Shown piece by piece: positions 38,557 through 47,313 of a DNA stretch of 64,000 nt; position 1 is the first letter of the stretch; every line of letters starts with the position of its first letter. The translations under genes and the position numbers were made by a program. A model generated the notes under the pieces. The model worked only from the letters and a program-made list of their open reading frames with translations. It searched no databases and was not told the origin of the DNA. The stretch comes from Actinoplanes derwentensis (lineage in GTDB: Bacteria > Actinomycetota > Actinomycetes > Mycobacteriales > Micromonosporaceae), in assembly GCF_900104725.1 (NCBI RefSeq), contig NZ_LT629758.1, forward strand, positions 9,900,001 through 9,964,000, in the 5' to 3' direction.

Positions 38557-40035
38557 TCAGCTGACGCTGACCCAGTCGAGGGTGCGGTCGATGGCCGCGT
38601 GCCAGCGGGTGATGCCTCCGGCGCGGCGTTCCGCCGACCAGGACGGCTGCCAGCGCCGGTCCTCGTGCCGGTTGGCGCGCAACTCGTCGAGCGACTTCCA
38701 GAACCCGATGGCGAGCCCGGCGGCGTACGCGGCACCGAGCGCGGTGGTCTCGGCGACGACCGGCCGGCTGACCGGGACGCCGAGGATGTCGGACTGGAGT
38801 TGCATGCAGAGCGCGTTGGCGGTGACACCGCCGTCGACCTGCAGGGCGTCCAGGGCGGTGCCGGTGTCCTGAGCCATCGCCTCGACCACGTCACGGGTCT
38901 GGTAGCTGATCGCCTCCAGAGCGGCCCGGGTGATGTGGGCGGCGGTGTGGAAGCGGGACAGGCCGACGATGGCGCCGCGCGCGTCGGGACGCCAGTAGGG
39001 CGCGTACAGGCCGGAGAACGCCGGGACGAAGCAGACGCCGTCACTGTCGTCGACGCTCGCGGCGAGAGTCTCGCTGTCGGCTGAGGTCTCGAACATGCCG
39101 ACCTGGTCCCGCAGCCACTGGATGGCGGATCCGCACGCGGCGATCGAACCTTCCAGGGCGAAGACCGGGGCCGCCTCGCCGAAGCGGTAGGCGACCGTGG
39201 TGATCAGGCCGTGGCTGGACCGGACCGGGGTGGTGCCGGTGTTCATCAGCAGGAAGCCGCCGGTGCCGTACGTGCACTTGGCCTCGCCGGGCTCGAAACA
39301 GGTCTGCCCGAACAGGGCGGCCTGCTGGTCACCGAGGGTGGCGGCGATCGGCACGCCGGGCAGGGCGGCGTCGGCGGTCCCGTAGATCTCGCCGGACGAC
39401 TTGATCTCCGGCAGCATCGCCCGCGGGATGCCGAAGATCGCCAGGAGTTCGTCGTCCCAGTCCAAGGTCGAAAGGCTCATCAGCATCGTACGACTGGCGT
39501 TGGTGACGTCGGTCAGATGCTTTCCACCGGTCAGGTTCCAGATCAGCCACGAGTCGACGGTGCCGAACAGCACCTCGCCCTTCTCGGCCCGTGCGAGCAG
39601 GCCGGGGGTGTTCTCCAGCAGCCACTGGACCTTGGTGGCGGAGAAGTAGGTGGCCGGCGGCAGCCCGGTGCGGTCCTGTATCAATGCGGCGTCGAGCCGG
39701 GCCACCAGGTAATCGGTGCGGGTGTCCTGCCAGACGATCGCCGGGGCGACCGGTTCGCCGGTCAGCCGGTCCCACAGCACGGCGGTCTCCCGCTGGTTGG
39801 TGATCCCGATCGCGGCCAGGTCGGCCGGGGCCAGCCCGGTGTCGGCGAGCGCCACCGCGATGGTCTTGAGGGTGTTCTCCCAGATCTCCGACGGGTCGTG
39901 CTCGACCCATCCGGATCGTGGCTGGATCTGCCGGTGTTCCAGCTGGTGCCGGCCGATCTCGTGCCCCGCCCGGTCGAAGATCATGAACCGCGTGCTGGTG
40001 GTGCCCTGATCGAGCGCGCCGATGTACTGCGCCAC
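38557..40035 (-). CDS. glpK: Glycerol kinase (copy 1)
   Basis: A 492-residue FGGY-family kinase that makes glycerol-3-phosphate. Diagnostic segments are [18 protein letters not shown] (ATP site), [30 protein letters not shown] (glycerol site) and [14 protein letters not shown], with [27 protein letters not shown] near the C-terminus (FGGY signature 2). ATG 40035 has GGGAGGC upstream. It is divergent from the IclR gene and shares the operator region with it; a second glpK lies on the other side of that regulator. No glpF channel gene is present in the window. Confidence 0.95.
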   Translation of the reverse strand: MAQYIGALDQGTTSTRFMIFDRAGHEIGRHQLEHRQIQPRSGWVEHDPSEIWENTLKTIAVALADTGLAPADLAAIGITNQRETAVLWDRLTGEPVAPAIVWQDTRTDYLVARLDAALIQDRTGLPPATYFSATKVQWLLENTPGLLARAEKGEVLFGTVDSWLIWNLTGGKHLTDVTNASRTMLMSLSTLDWDDELLAIFGIPRAMLPEIKSSGEIYGTADAALPGVPIAATLGDQQAALFGQTCFEPGEAKCTYGTGGFLLMNTGTTPVRSSHGLITTVAYRFGEAAPVFALEGSIAACGSAIQWLRDQVGMFETSADSETLAASVDDSDGVCFVPAFSGLYAPYWRPDARGAIVGLSRFHTAAHITRAALEAISYQTRDVVEAMAQDTGTALDALQVDGGVTANALCMQLQSDILGVPVSRPVVAETTALGAAYAAGLAIGFWKSLDELRANRHEDRRWQPSWSAERRAGGITRWHAAIDRTLDWVSVS

Positions 40036-40062
40036 AAGTGCCTCCCGTCCTCGACTTGCGCG

Positions 40063-40092
40063 ACGTTAGGGAGCCGATCCGGGGTGCGGCAA
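40063..40092 (-). promoter_or_regulatory. Candidate glpK-glpD promoter
   Basis: On the minus strand TTGCCG (40087-40092) and TAACGT (40063-40068) are 18 nt apart, matching the housekeeping -35/-10 pattern of actinomycetes. Transcription would start about 20 nt before the glpK ATG. The IclR-type palindrome lies 8 bp upstream of the -35. Confidence 0.55.
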
Positions 40093-40099
40093 CGCGGTG

Positions 40100-40118
40100 C
40101 GTGCGACAATGTCGCACG
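40100..40118. promoter_or_regulatory. 19-bp palindromic operator for the IclR/GylR-type regulator
   Basis: CGTGCGACA and TGTCGCACG form a perfect inverted repeat around a single A (40109). It sits between divergent glpK and iclR-glpK2, overlapping the possible starts of the regulator gene, which fits autoregulation and control of both glycerol units by one site. Confidence 0.8.
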
Positions 40119-40876
40119 TGCCCGGCCTGATCCAGTCCATCGAGCGCTCCTCAGCCGTGTTGCGCCTGCTCGCCACGGGGGAGGACCGGCTGCGCGTCAA
40201 GGAGATCGCCGACGCGCTCGGCTGGCCGAAATCGACCGCCCACGGCATCCTGCGCACCTTGGAGCACGTCGGTTTCGTCGAACAGGACCCGCGCACCGCC
40301 CGCTACCGCCTCGGCCGGGGGCTGCTCGACCTGTCCTCAGCCGGCATCGACGACAACGAGCTGCGCGGCCGCGCCCTGAACTGGGCGGACGCTCTCGCGG
40401 CACGCAGCGGCGAGGAGGCTCGGCTGGGAGTGTTCCGCGACGGACAGGTGCTCGTGGTGCACCACGTGTTCCGTCCCGACGATTCCGCCCAGAATCTGGA
40501 CACTGGCGTACGTCTACCCGCGCACGCCACGGCCCTCGGCAAGGTGCTGCTGGCGTACCACGCCACGGCCGCCGCCTCGGTGCTGACGGCCGGGCTGGAC
40601 GCGTACACCAGAAGAACGGTGACCAGCCACGACGGCCTGCGCCAGGACCTGACCGTGACCCGCGCCCGCGGCTGGGGTCTCTCCGTCGAGGAGTGGCGTC
40701 CCGGACTCGCCGCGGTCGCCGCGCCGGTGCGCACGTCCGGTGGCCTGGTCGTCGGGGCGATCGGCATCGCCGGCCCGGTGGAACGGGTCACCGACACCCG
40801 GCGCCAGCCCCGCCCGCACCTGGTGGACCAGGTCGTCGCGGCGGCCCGGTCGATCTCCCGCGAGGTGCAGTCATGA
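40118..40876 (+). CDS. IclR-family glycerol regulator, GylR-like
   Basis: A 252-residue transcription factor. The N-terminal winged helix covers residues about 3-65 ([52 protein letters not shown]). The C-terminal IclR effector domain includes [16 protein letters not shown] and the [34 protein letters not shown] end. GylR of Streptomyces is the closest known functional analogue and controls glycerol catabolism. GTG 40118 gives the standard N-terminus; GTG 40097 or ATG 40109 would put the operator inside the gene. The start of the second glpK overlaps its stop (ATGA). Effector, probably glycerol or glycerol-3-phosphate, is inferred. Confidence 0.87.
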   Translation: MPGLIQSIERSSAVLRLLATGEDRLRVKEIADALGWPKSTAHGILRTLEHVGFVEQDPRTARYRLGRGLLDLSSAGIDDNELRGRALNWADALAARSGEEARLGVFRDGQVLVVHHVFRPDDSAQNLDTGVRLPAHATALGKVLLAYHATAAASVLTAGLDAYTRRTVTSHDGLRQDLTVTRARGWGLSVEEWRPGLAAVAAPVRTSGGLVVGAIGIAGPVERVTDTRRQPRPHLVDQVVAAARSISREVQS

Positions 40877-42339
40877 GTTACGTGCTGGCGGTGGATCAGG
40901 GGACCACGTCGACGCGGTGCATCCTGTTCGACCGGCGCGCGACAGTGGTGTCGGTGGTGCGGGTCGAGCATCAGCAGTCCTATCCCCGGCCCGGCTGGGT
41001 GGAGCACGACGCCGCCCGGATCTGGCGGGACCTGCAGAAACTGATCAGGAAGGCACTGCGCGAGGCGGGCATCGAGTCGTCGCAGGTGGCGGCGATCGGG
41101 ATCGCCAACCAGCGGGAGACGACGGTGCTGTGGGACCGGGCGACCGGCGTCCCGGTGGCTCCGGCGATCGTCTGGCAGGACACCCGCACCGACGTCTCCA
41201 CCATCGACGTGGACTTCGTGCGGAACAAGACCGGGCTGCCACCGGCCACCTACTTCTCCGCCACCAAGATCCAGTGGCTGCTGGACCACACACCCGGGCT
41301 GCGGGACCGTGCGGCACGCGGGGAAGTGCTGTTCGGCACCATGGACAGCTGGCTGATCTGGAACCTGACCGGTGGCCTGCACATCACCGACGTGACGAAC
41401 GCCAGCCGTACCATGCTGATGAATCTGTCCGATTTGGAATGGGATCCCGAACTGCTGGCGCTGTTCCGGATCCCGCGGGCGATGCTTCCGGAGATCCGGT
41501 CGTCGTCCGAGGTCTACGGGACGGCCGAGGCGGTGCTGCCGGGCGTGCCGATCGCCGCCGCGATCGGGGACCAGTCGGCGGCACTGTTCGGGCAGACGTG
41601 TTTCGAGCCCGGTGAGGCCAAGTGCACGTACGGCACCGGCGGTTTCCTGCTGTTGAACACCGGCACCACGCCGGTGTGGTCCCGGCACGGCCTGATCACC
41701 ACGGTCGGTTACCGGATCGGCGCCGAGAAGCCGGTGTTCGCGCTGGAGGGTTCGATCGCGATCGCCGGTTCGCTCGTGCAGTGGGTGCGTGACGGCCTGG
41801 GACTGATCGGCACCGCCTCCGAGATCGAGACCCTCGCCGGTGCGGTCGGCGACAACGGTGGCTGCTACATCGTCCCGGCGTTCTCCGGCCTGTTCGCGCC
41901 CTACTGGCACAGCGAGGCCCGGGGCGTGATCGTGGGCCTGACCTCGTACATCACCAAGGGTCATCTGGCTCGTGCGGTCCTGGAAGCGACCGGCTGGCAG
42001 ACCCGGGACGTGGTCGACGCCATGAACGCCGACTCCGGCCTGGCTCTGACCGCCCTCAACGTCGACGGTGGAATGACCGCCGACAACCTGCTGATGCAGA
42101 TCGTCGCCGACTTCCTCCAGGTGCCGGTGGTCCGGCCGATGGTCGCTGAGACGGTGTCGCTGGGTGCCGCCTACGCGGCCGGGCTCGCCGTCGGGTACTG
42201 GTCGGACCTGCGGGACCTGCGCGCCAACCGGCACCGGGCCGGCAGTTGGCGGCCGGTGCTGGACGCCGGTCGCCGGGAACGGGAGTACACCAACTGGCGG
42301 CGGGCCGTCGAGTGTGCCGTCTTTTTCAGCCGCGAGTGA
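40873..42339 (+). CDS. Glycerol kinase (copy 2)
   Basis: A 488-residue FGGY kinase clearly paralogous to copy 1: long blocks such as [33 protein letters not shown] and [29 protein letters not shown] are the same. The ATP-site [16 protein letters not shown] and glycerol-site [31 protein letters not shown] are intact, so it should be active. It is co-translated with the IclR regulator (4-nt overlap), unlike copy 1, which is paired with glpD. It may be the ancestral copy after an inversion-duplication or act on a related polyol; sequence alone cannot decide. Confidence 0.9.
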   Translation: MSYVLAVDQGTTSTRCILFDRRATVVSVVRVEHQQSYPRPGWVEHDAARIWRDLQKLIRKALREAGIESSQVAAIGIANQRETTVLWDRATGVPVAPAIVWQDTRTDVSTIDVDFVRNKTGLPPATYFSATKIQWLLDHTPGLRDRAARGEVLFGTMDSWLIWNLTGGLHITDVTNASRTMLMNLSDLEWDPELLALFRIPRAMLPEIRSSSEVYGTAEAVLPGVPIAAAIGDQSAALFGQTCFEPGEAKCTYGTGGFLLLNTGTTPVWSRHGLITTVGYRIGAEKPVFALEGSIAIAGSLVQWVRDGLGLIGTASEIETLAGAVGDNGGCYIVPAFSGLFAPYWHSEARGVIVGLTSYITKGHLARAVLEATGWQTRDVVDAMNADSGLALTALNVDGGMTADNLLMQIVADFLQVPVVRPMVAETVSLGAAYAAGLAVGYWSDLRDLRANRHRAGSWRPVLDAGRREREYTNWRRAVECAVFFSRE

Positions 42340-42417
42340 GCCGCTCACCTTCGCTCTGCACACGCCGGTGAACCGATGGTGAACATCTCACTTTGGTCAC
42401 CTGAATGCCAGATTTTG

Positions 42418-42454
42418 CGAGAGCGTCTACAGTCGCCGTCACCACGCGCTCTCG
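42418..42454 (+). promoter_or_regulatory. Inverted repeat in the leader of the histone-like gene
   Basis: CGAGAGCG (42418-42425) and CGCTCTCG (42447-42454) are exact complements 21 nt apart, surrounding TACAGT (42428-42433), a good -10 hexamer match. It could be an operator over the promoter or, if transcription starts further upstream, an mRNA hairpin. Confidence 0.4.
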
Positions 42455-42490
42455 TTCGGTAGCGCGGGATCACGACGAAGGGAGGCTGAC

Positions 42491-42721
42491 ATGGCGAAGA
42501 CCAAGGAAGCCGTCAAGGCCAAGGCGAAGAAGGCCGTCAAGGCCGTAGAGGCTCCGGTCAAGGAGAAGAAGGCCAAGAAGGCCGTCGTCGCACCCGTCGT
42601 GGTCGAGACCCCGAAGGCGCCCAAGGCCAAGAAGGCCGAGAAGGCTCCGAAGGCCGTCAAGGCCGTCAAGGCGCCCAAGGCCGTCAAGGTCGAGAAGGCT
42701 CCCAAAGCCAAGAAGAAGTGA
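42491..42721 (+). CDS. Small histone-H1-like Lys/Ala-rich protein
   Basis: A 76-residue protein made almost only of Lys, Ala, Val, Pro and Glu (MAKTKEAVKAKAKKAVKAVE ... KAPKAKKK). It has no hydrophobic core and a very high positive charge. It resembles the C-terminal tails of histone H1, bacterial HupB and chlamydial Hc-type proteins, and probably binds DNA or RNA non-specifically; that is inference. ATG 42491 has a strong GGGAGG site 6 nt upstream, which argues for real expression. It is a single-gene unit with its own leader inverted repeat and terminator. Confidence 0.78.
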   Translation: MAKTKEAVKAKAKKAVKAVEAPVKEKKAKKAVVAPVVVETPKAPKAKKAEKAPKAVKAVKAPKAVKVEKAPKAKKK

Positions 42722-42722
42722 T

Positions 42723-42753
42723 CCACCGGGCCGCCGGGCCACCCGCCCGGTGG
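42723..42753. terminator. Bidirectional terminator hairpin
   Basis: CCACCGGGC (42723-42731) pairs with GCCCGGTGG (42745-42753). It begins right after the histone-like gene stop and lies 4 nt from the end of the convergent acetyltransferase gene. Confidence 0.82.
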
Positions 42754-42757
42754 CCCG

Positions 42758-43282
42758 TCACTTCTGGTTGGTGAACAGCTCGCACGTCATGTTGTAGTAG
42801 CGGTCCGTCTGTCCGACGTGGCTCATGCCGAGCCGTCGGCACACCGCCTGTGAGGCTGTGTTCTCCGGCCAGGTGACCGCGAACACCGGCGAGATCCCGG
42901 ACCGGGCCGCGTACGCCATCACCGCGTTCGCCGCTTCGGTGGCATAACCCTTACCCCACGCGTTCGGGTGCAGATGCCAGCCGATCTCGGTCTCCTCAGC
43001 GGGTGTCAGCTCCTCGCCGGAGGCCATCAGCGGCACGAGCAGGGCGGTGCCGAGCAGATGACCGGTCGCCCGGTCCTGGATCGCCCAGATGGTGTGCACG
43101 TCGTCCTGCCGGTTCCGCCAACGGGTGAGGGTCGCGACCGCGTCGTCGGGGCCGTCCAGAACCCTTGGTGCCGCACCGAGATAACGCGACACCTCCCAGC
43201 GCGAGTACATGTCGAGAAGGAAGTCGACATCCTTCTCCTCCCACTCGCGCAGGAGCAGCCGGGGCGAGATCAGTGACCGCAT
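42758..43282 (-). CDS. GNAT-family N-acetyltransferase (RimJ-like)
   Basis: A 174-residue acetyl-CoA-dependent transferase. SPRLLLREWEEKDVDFLLDMYSR is the usual start of RimJ/RimL-type members; the acetyl-CoA-binding motif A is ETEIGWHLHPNAWGKGYATEAANAVMAYA (Q/R-x-x-G-x-G/A as WGKGYA), and VTWPENTASQAVCRRLGM is motif B. The substrate is unknown; such proteins modify protein N-termini, small amines or antibiotics. It converges on the histone-like gene, whose many lysines make it a conceivable but unproven target. Confidence 0.85.
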   Translation of the reverse strand: MRSLISPRLLLREWEEKDVDFLLDMYSRWEVSRYLGAAPRVLDGPDDAVATLTRWRNRQDDVHTIWAIQDRATGHLLGTALLVPLMASGEELTPAEETEIGWHLHPNAWGKGYATEAANAVMAYAARSGISPVFAVTWPENTASQAVCRRLGMSHVGQTDRYYNMTCELFTNQK

Positions 43283-43373
43283 CGCCGCAGCGTAACCGGG
43301 ATCGTGAAGAAACGTAACCGGCCGGTAACGCAGGTGCGGAGCAACCCCGCACCGCTGATGGCGTTGAAGAAGC

Positions 43374-44372
43374 GTGCGCCAGGATCAACTAGTCACCGGC
43401 ATGGTCTACGGTCGGCACGTGCTTGACGAGCCCGACCAGCCGACGCCCGCAGATGCCGAGACCACCGGCTTCACCGTCCGGCTGGAGAACTTCACCGGCC
43501 CCTTCGACCTGCTCCTGCAGCTCATCGGCAAGCACAAACTCGACGTCACCGAGATCGCGCTGCACCAGGTCACCGACGACTTCATCGCCTACATCCGGGC
43601 CATGGGCGACGACTGGGACCTCGGCGAGACCAGCGAGTTCCTGCTGGTCGCGGCCACTCTGCTCGACCTCAAGGCGGCCCGGCTGCTGCCCGCCGCCGAG
43701 GTCGAGGACGAGGAGGACCTCGCCCTGCTGGAGGCGCGCGACCTGCTCTTCACCCGGCTTCTGCAGTACAAGGCCTTCAAAGAGGCCGCCGCGCACATCG
43801 CCGAGCTCGAGGCGGTCGGGGCGCGTCGCTGGCCGCGGCAGGTCTCTCTGGAGGCGCGGTACGCCGACGCCCTCCCCGAACTGGTCCTCGGTGTGGGGCC
43901 GGAGCGGATGCTGAAGCTCGCACTCCGCAGTTTCCTGCCCAAACCCGGGCCGCCCGAGGTCTCCATCGCGCACATCCACCAGGTGCGGGTCAGCGTCCGG
44001 GAACACGCCGGGCTGCTGCGGGACCGGCTGCGGCGGGCCGGATCCGCCACGTTCACCCTGCTCATCGCGGACTGCGAGAACACCCTCGAAGTGGTGGCCC
44101 GGTTCCTGGCGCTGCTGGAGCTGTACCGGGAAGGGCTGATCGAATTCGAACAGCCGGTGTCGCTGGACGAACTGATCGTCCGATGGGTCGGCGGTGACGA
44201 TGCGGCCGATGTCGACCTCGACATCGACGACTACGAGGGCAGCAAACCGGTCGAGGAGACCACCGGTTCGGACGAACCTGCGGGTGCGGCGCTTGACTCG
44301 GGCGCCCACCCCGCCGATCTTGACGAGGAGGCTCCGGCGGACGAGCCGGCGGCCGTGGAGGAGACATCGTGA
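43374..44372 (+). CDS. scpA: Segregation and condensation protein A (kleisin)
   Basis: A protein of about 332 residues, the kleisin subunit that bridges SMC heads. The N-terminal FTVRLENFTGPFDLLLQLIGKHKLDVTEIALHQVTDDFIAYI and the following LLVAATLLDLKAARLLP are the family signature; the C-terminal winged helix ends FTLLIADCENTLEVVARFLALLELYREGLIEFEQ. About 60 further residues form an acidic tail. Starts at GTG 43374, ATG 43401 and GTG 43419 are all possible because the conserved part begins at about residue 32. scpB overlaps its stop by 4 nt, as in Rv1709-Rv1710. Confidence 0.92.
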   Translation: MRQDQLVTGMVYGRHVLDEPDQPTPADAETTGFTVRLENFTGPFDLLLQLIGKHKLDVTEIALHQVTDDFIAYIRAMGDDWDLGETSEFLLVAATLLDLKAARLLPAAEVEDEEDLALLEARDLLFTRLLQYKAFKEAAAHIAELEAVGARRWPRQVSLEARYADALPELVLGVGPERMLKLALRSFLPKPGPPEVSIAHIHQVRVSVREHAGLLRDRLRRAGSATFTLLIADCENTLEVVARFLALLELYREGLIEFEQPVSLDELIVRWVGGDDAADVDLDIDDYEGSKPVEETTGSDEPAGAALDSGAHPADLDEEAPADEPAAVEETS

Positions 44373-45388
44373 GCAGCGAGGAGCGTCCGGAGAGCCTGGC
44401 CGCGCAGGCGGCGGCGTGGGTGCCCCCATGGGAACGCCGCCGAGACCCGGACCCGGACTTCCCGGCAACGGTCCAGGACCCCGAGTCGCCGGCGGAGGAT
44501 CCCGAGCCACTGGTCGAAGCGCCCGAGCCGCAGGCCGAGGATCCCGAGCCGCCGGTCGAGGAGCCCACTCCCTCCTTCCCCTCGATTCACGACATTTCTG
44601 AAATGTACGACAATGGGGCCGAGGGGCCCGAATCCGTGCCGGTCGAGGCCGTCGCGGAGCCGGAGTTCGTGCCGGTTGCTGTCGTTGCTGAGCGTGAGCC
44701 GGTCGTGGCCGTGCCGGAACCCGAGCCTGAATCGCGCGCGGTGGAGCCCGTCGCGTCGGTGCCGGTTCAGCCACGGCGGCCCCGGGAGGGGGCCACGGCG
44801 GCGGTCGAACAGGTCATTCGTACCCCAGCGCCGGTTTTGATGGACGACGCCGAACTCGCGGCGACCCTCGAATCGATCATGCTGGTCGTCGATGAGCCGG
44901 TCGGCGAGTTGCAGTTGGCGCAGGTCCTGGAACAGCCGGTGGAACGGATCGCCCGGTCCCTGGAGAACGTGTCGGCGCGTTACACCGCGGCCGGGCACGG
45001 CATCGACCTGCGGCGGGCGGCCGGTGGGTGGCGGCTCTACACTCGGCCGGAGTATGCGGCGTACGTCGAACGCTTCGTCCTGGACGGCCAGTCGGTGCGG
45101 CTGACCCAGGCGGCGCTGGAGACACTCGCCGTGGTCGCGTACAAACAACCGGTGACTCGTTCCCGCATCTCAGCCATCCGCGGTGTGAACTGTGACGGGG
45201 TCATGCGTACGCTGGTCACTCGCGGCCTGATCGAGGAGTGCGGCACCGAGCCGGAAACCGGGGCATACCTGTACCGGACGACGCCGTTGTTCCTCGAGAA
45301 GCTGGGCCTCAACTCGGTTGATCAGTTGCCGCCGCTCGCTCCATTCCTGCCCGACGATGTGGAAGAAGTGCTCGATGCCTCAGGCTGA
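44369..45388 (+). CDS. scpB: Segregation and condensation protein B with long disordered N-terminus
   Basis: A 339-residue partner of ScpA in the SMC condensin complex. Only residues about 150-335 are the ScpB double winged-helix domain (DAELAATLESIMLVVDEPV ... ETLAVVAYKQPVTRSRISAIRGVNCDGVMRTLVTRGLIEECG). The first 150 residues are Pro/Glu/Val-rich and disordered with repeated EDPEPxVExPEP modules, which other ScpB proteins lack or have shorter. GTG 44369 overlaps scpA. The pseudouridine synthase gene overlaps its end by 14 nt. Confidence 0.92.
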   Translation: MSSEERPESLAAQAAAWVPPWERRRDPDPDFPATVQDPESPAEDPEPLVEAPEPQAEDPEPPVEEPTPSFPSIHDISEMYDNGAEGPESVPVEAVAEPEFVPVAVVAEREPVVAVPEPEPESRAVEPVASVPVQPRRPREGATAAVEQVIRTPAPVLMDDAELAATLESIMLVVDEPVGELQLAQVLEQPVERIARSLENVSARYTAAGHGIDLRRAAGGWRLYTRPEYAAYVERFVLDGQSVRLTQAALETLAVVAYKQPVTRSRISAIRGVNCDGVMRTLVTRGLIEECGTEPETGAYLYRTTPLFLEKLGLNSVDQLPPLAPFLPDDVEEVLDASG

Positions 45389-46112
45389 CACCGCCGAACG
45401 CCTCCAGAAGGTCCTGGCATCTGCCGGTGTTGGATCCCGGCGCGCCTGCGAAGATCTGATCTTCCGGCGGCGCGTCACCGTCAACGGCCGGGTCGCCAGG
45501 CTCGGCGACAAGGTCGACCCCGCCACGGCGGAGATCCACGTCGACGGGCAACGGGTGATCACCAACACCAAGCTCGTCTACGTCGCGCTCAACAAGCCGC
45601 GCGGCGTGGTCTCCAGCCTCGACGACGAGAAGGGCCGCACCGAGCTGGCCGACTTCCTCGGCGCCAACTTCGAGCAGCGGCTGTTCCACGTGGGCCGGCT
45701 CGACGCCGAGTCCGAGGGGCTGCTGCTGTTCACCAACGACGGCGGGCTGGCGCACAAGCTGATGCACCCGTCGTACGAGATCAACAAGACCTACCTGGCC
45801 GAGGTGGTCGGGCCGCTGCCGCGCACCGTGGGCCGGGCCCTGCAGAAGGGCGTCGAGCTGGAGGACGGCCCGGCGAAGGTCGACTCGTTCCGGCTGGTCG
45901 ACGCGATGGGCAAGACGGCTCAGGTGGAGATCGTGCTGCACGAGGGCCGCAAGCACATCGTGCGCCGGATGATGGACGCGGTGGGGCACCCGGTGACCCG
46001 GCTGATCCGTACCGCGGTGGGCCCGATCCGTCTCGGTGATCTGCGCCCCGGCGGTTTCCGGCACCTTTCCGCCGCCGAGGTGGCCGCCCTTTTCAAGGCC
46101 GTCGGAGATTGA
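45375..46112 (+). CDS. rluB: Ribosomal large-subunit pseudouridine synthase, RluB/RsuA family
   Basis: A 245-residue enzyme that isomerises uridine in rRNA. The N-terminal S4 domain spans residues 7-65 (RLQKVLASAGVGSRRACEDLIFRRRVTVNGRV), the catalytic Asp110 is in HVGRLDAESEGLLL, and HEGRKHIVRRMMDAVGHPVTRLIRTAVGPIRLGDL closes the fold. ATG 45375 has GGAAGAAG upstream and lies inside scpB, giving tight coupling. It corresponds to Rv1711. The usual next genes, cmk and der, are not in the following sequence, so synteny breaks here. Confidence 0.94.
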   Translation: MPQADTAERLQKVLASAGVGSRRACEDLIFRRRVTVNGRVARLGDKVDPATAEIHVDGQRVITNTKLVYVALNKPRGVVSSLDDEKGRTELADFLGANFEQRLFHVGRLDAESEGLLLFTNDGGLAHKLMHPSYEINKTYLAEVVGPLPRTVGRALQKGVELEDGPAKVDSFRLVDAMGKTAQVEIVLHEGRKHIVRRMMDAVGHPVTRLIRTAVGPIRLGDLRPGGFRHLSAAEVAALFKAVGD

Positions 46113-46120
46113 TCTTCAAG

Positions 46121-46170
46121 GCGGTCGCCTTTCGGTATGGGCGGCCGCCTTTCAGTACGGGCGGTCGCCC
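46121..46170. repeat. 20-bp tandem repeat, 2.5 copies, spanning a stop codon
   Basis: GCGGTCGCCTTTCGGTATGG (46121-46140), GCGGCCGCCTTTCAGTACGG (46141-46160) and GCGGTCGCCC (46161-46170) follow each other exactly. The second unit contains the stop codon of the binding-protein gene, so its last residues (GDRPY) are repeat-encoded. Confidence 0.8.
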
Positions 46171-47141
46171 AGAACGTCTTTCGCGGAATCTGAGTCGAAG
46201 ACGTTCTTCTCCGACGAGATGCGCTTTTCGACCCGCGCGCCGAGGAAGATGGCGACGACCACGCCCATCAACTGTTCGCCGATCAGCGGGCTGCACTCGA
46301 CGACATAGTTCAGTTTGCCCGCGGCCAGGCTCTGCAGGCCTTTCTTGGTGGCGTCGACGGTGACCAGCCGGACGTCGGTGCCGGGTTTGCGGCCGACGGC
46401 CTCCAGCGCCTTCACCGCACCCAGTCCCATGTCGTCGTTCTGCGCGAACACCGCGTCGATGCGCGGCACCCGGCGGATCAGTTTGCGCATCGCGGCCTCG
46501 CCGCCGTCGACCGTCCAGTTCCCGGTCTCACTCGCGACGATCTTGAGTTTCCCGGTCCGGCTCGCGGTGGCGGCGAACCCCTCGGACCGCAGCTTGGTCG
46601 GGGTGGCGCCGGAGGTGCCGAGGATCTGCACCACGTTCACCGTCTGGTCGACGCCGTTGTAGTCGTTCTCCAGGTAGATGGCGGCCAGGTTGCCCTCCGA
46701 GGTGAACTCGGCGCCGATCGAGCTGATGTAGAGCGACGGATCCGCGGTCTCGATCAGCCGGTCGGTGAGGATCACCGGGATCTTCGCATCCCGGGCCTGG
46801 CGCAGCACGTCGTCGTAGCCCTTCTCCACCACGGGGGAGAAGGCGATCGCGGTGACCCGGGCGTCGATGAACGAGCGGATGTCCGCCAGCTGCCGTTTCT
46901 GGTCGCCGTCGGCGTCCTTGAAGAGCAGGTCGACCCGGTTGCGCTCGGCAGCCTTCTTGATCGAGGCGGTGTTCGCCAGCCGCCAGCCGCTCTCCGCGCC
47001 GACCTGGGAGAAACCGAGGACGATCGGGCCGCTGGGCGGGTTGTGCAGATCGATGCGGCCGGTCTCGTCGCGGCCGCAGCCGGCCAGGGCGAGACCCAGA
47101 CCCGCCGCGACCGATGTCACGAATGAACGTCTTCGTAGCAA
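46152..47141 (-). CDS. Sugar-type ABC substrate-binding lipoprotein
   Basis: A 329-residue periplasmic-binding-protein type I (RbsB-like) lipoprotein. The signal peptide LLRRRSFVTSVAAGLGLALAGC ends in a lipobox, so the mature protein is anchored by Cys. Typical elements are GFSQVGAESGWRLANTASIKKAAERNRV, ITAIAFSPVVEKGYDDVLRQARDAKIPVILTDR and FAQNDDMGLGAVKALEAVGRKPGTDV, matching galactofuranose/ribose-type binders. The TTG at 47141 is chosen because it starts the signal peptide; longer in-frame starts are not credible. No permease or ATPase for it is adjacent, so it may be an orphan binder. A palindrome TGATCATGATCA lies 22-33 bp upstream and could be an operator. Confidence 0.83.
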   Translation of the reverse strand: MLRRRSFVTSVAAGLGLALAGCGRDETGRIDLHNPPSGPIVLGFSQVGAESGWRLANTASIKKAAERNRVDLLFKDADGDQKRQLADIRSFIDARVTAIAFSPVVEKGYDDVLRQARDAKIPVILTDRLIETADPSLYISSIGAEFTSEGNLAAIYLENDYNGVDQTVNVVQILGTSGATPTKLRSEGFAATASRTGKLKIVASETGNWTVDGGEAAMRKLIRRVPRIDAVFAQNDDMGLGAVKALEAVGRKPGTDVRLVTVDATKKGLQSLAAGKLNYVVECSPLIGEQLMGVVVAIFLGARVEKRISSEKNVFDSDSAKDVLGDRPY

Positions 47142-47269
47142 AGCCGACCCCGTTCGCCGATAATGATCATGATCAATTCTCGGAACGGGGGAGACGATAG
47201 CAACGTCATTGGCAGGGATCCACCCCGCTAAATGAATTGTCGGACTTCTGTCCGCGATTATTTCTCGCC

Positions 47270-47302
47270 ATTCCCCCGGGCTCTGGTGATACCCGGGGGA
47301 AT
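47270..47302 (-). terminator. Terminator of the MacAB-like operon
   Basis: ATTCCCCCGGG (47270-47280) and CCCGGGGGAAT (47292-47302) are perfect 11-bp complements, 11 nt beyond the permease stop on the minus strand. Confidence 0.85.
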
Positions 47303-47313
47303 GTCGGGAAATA

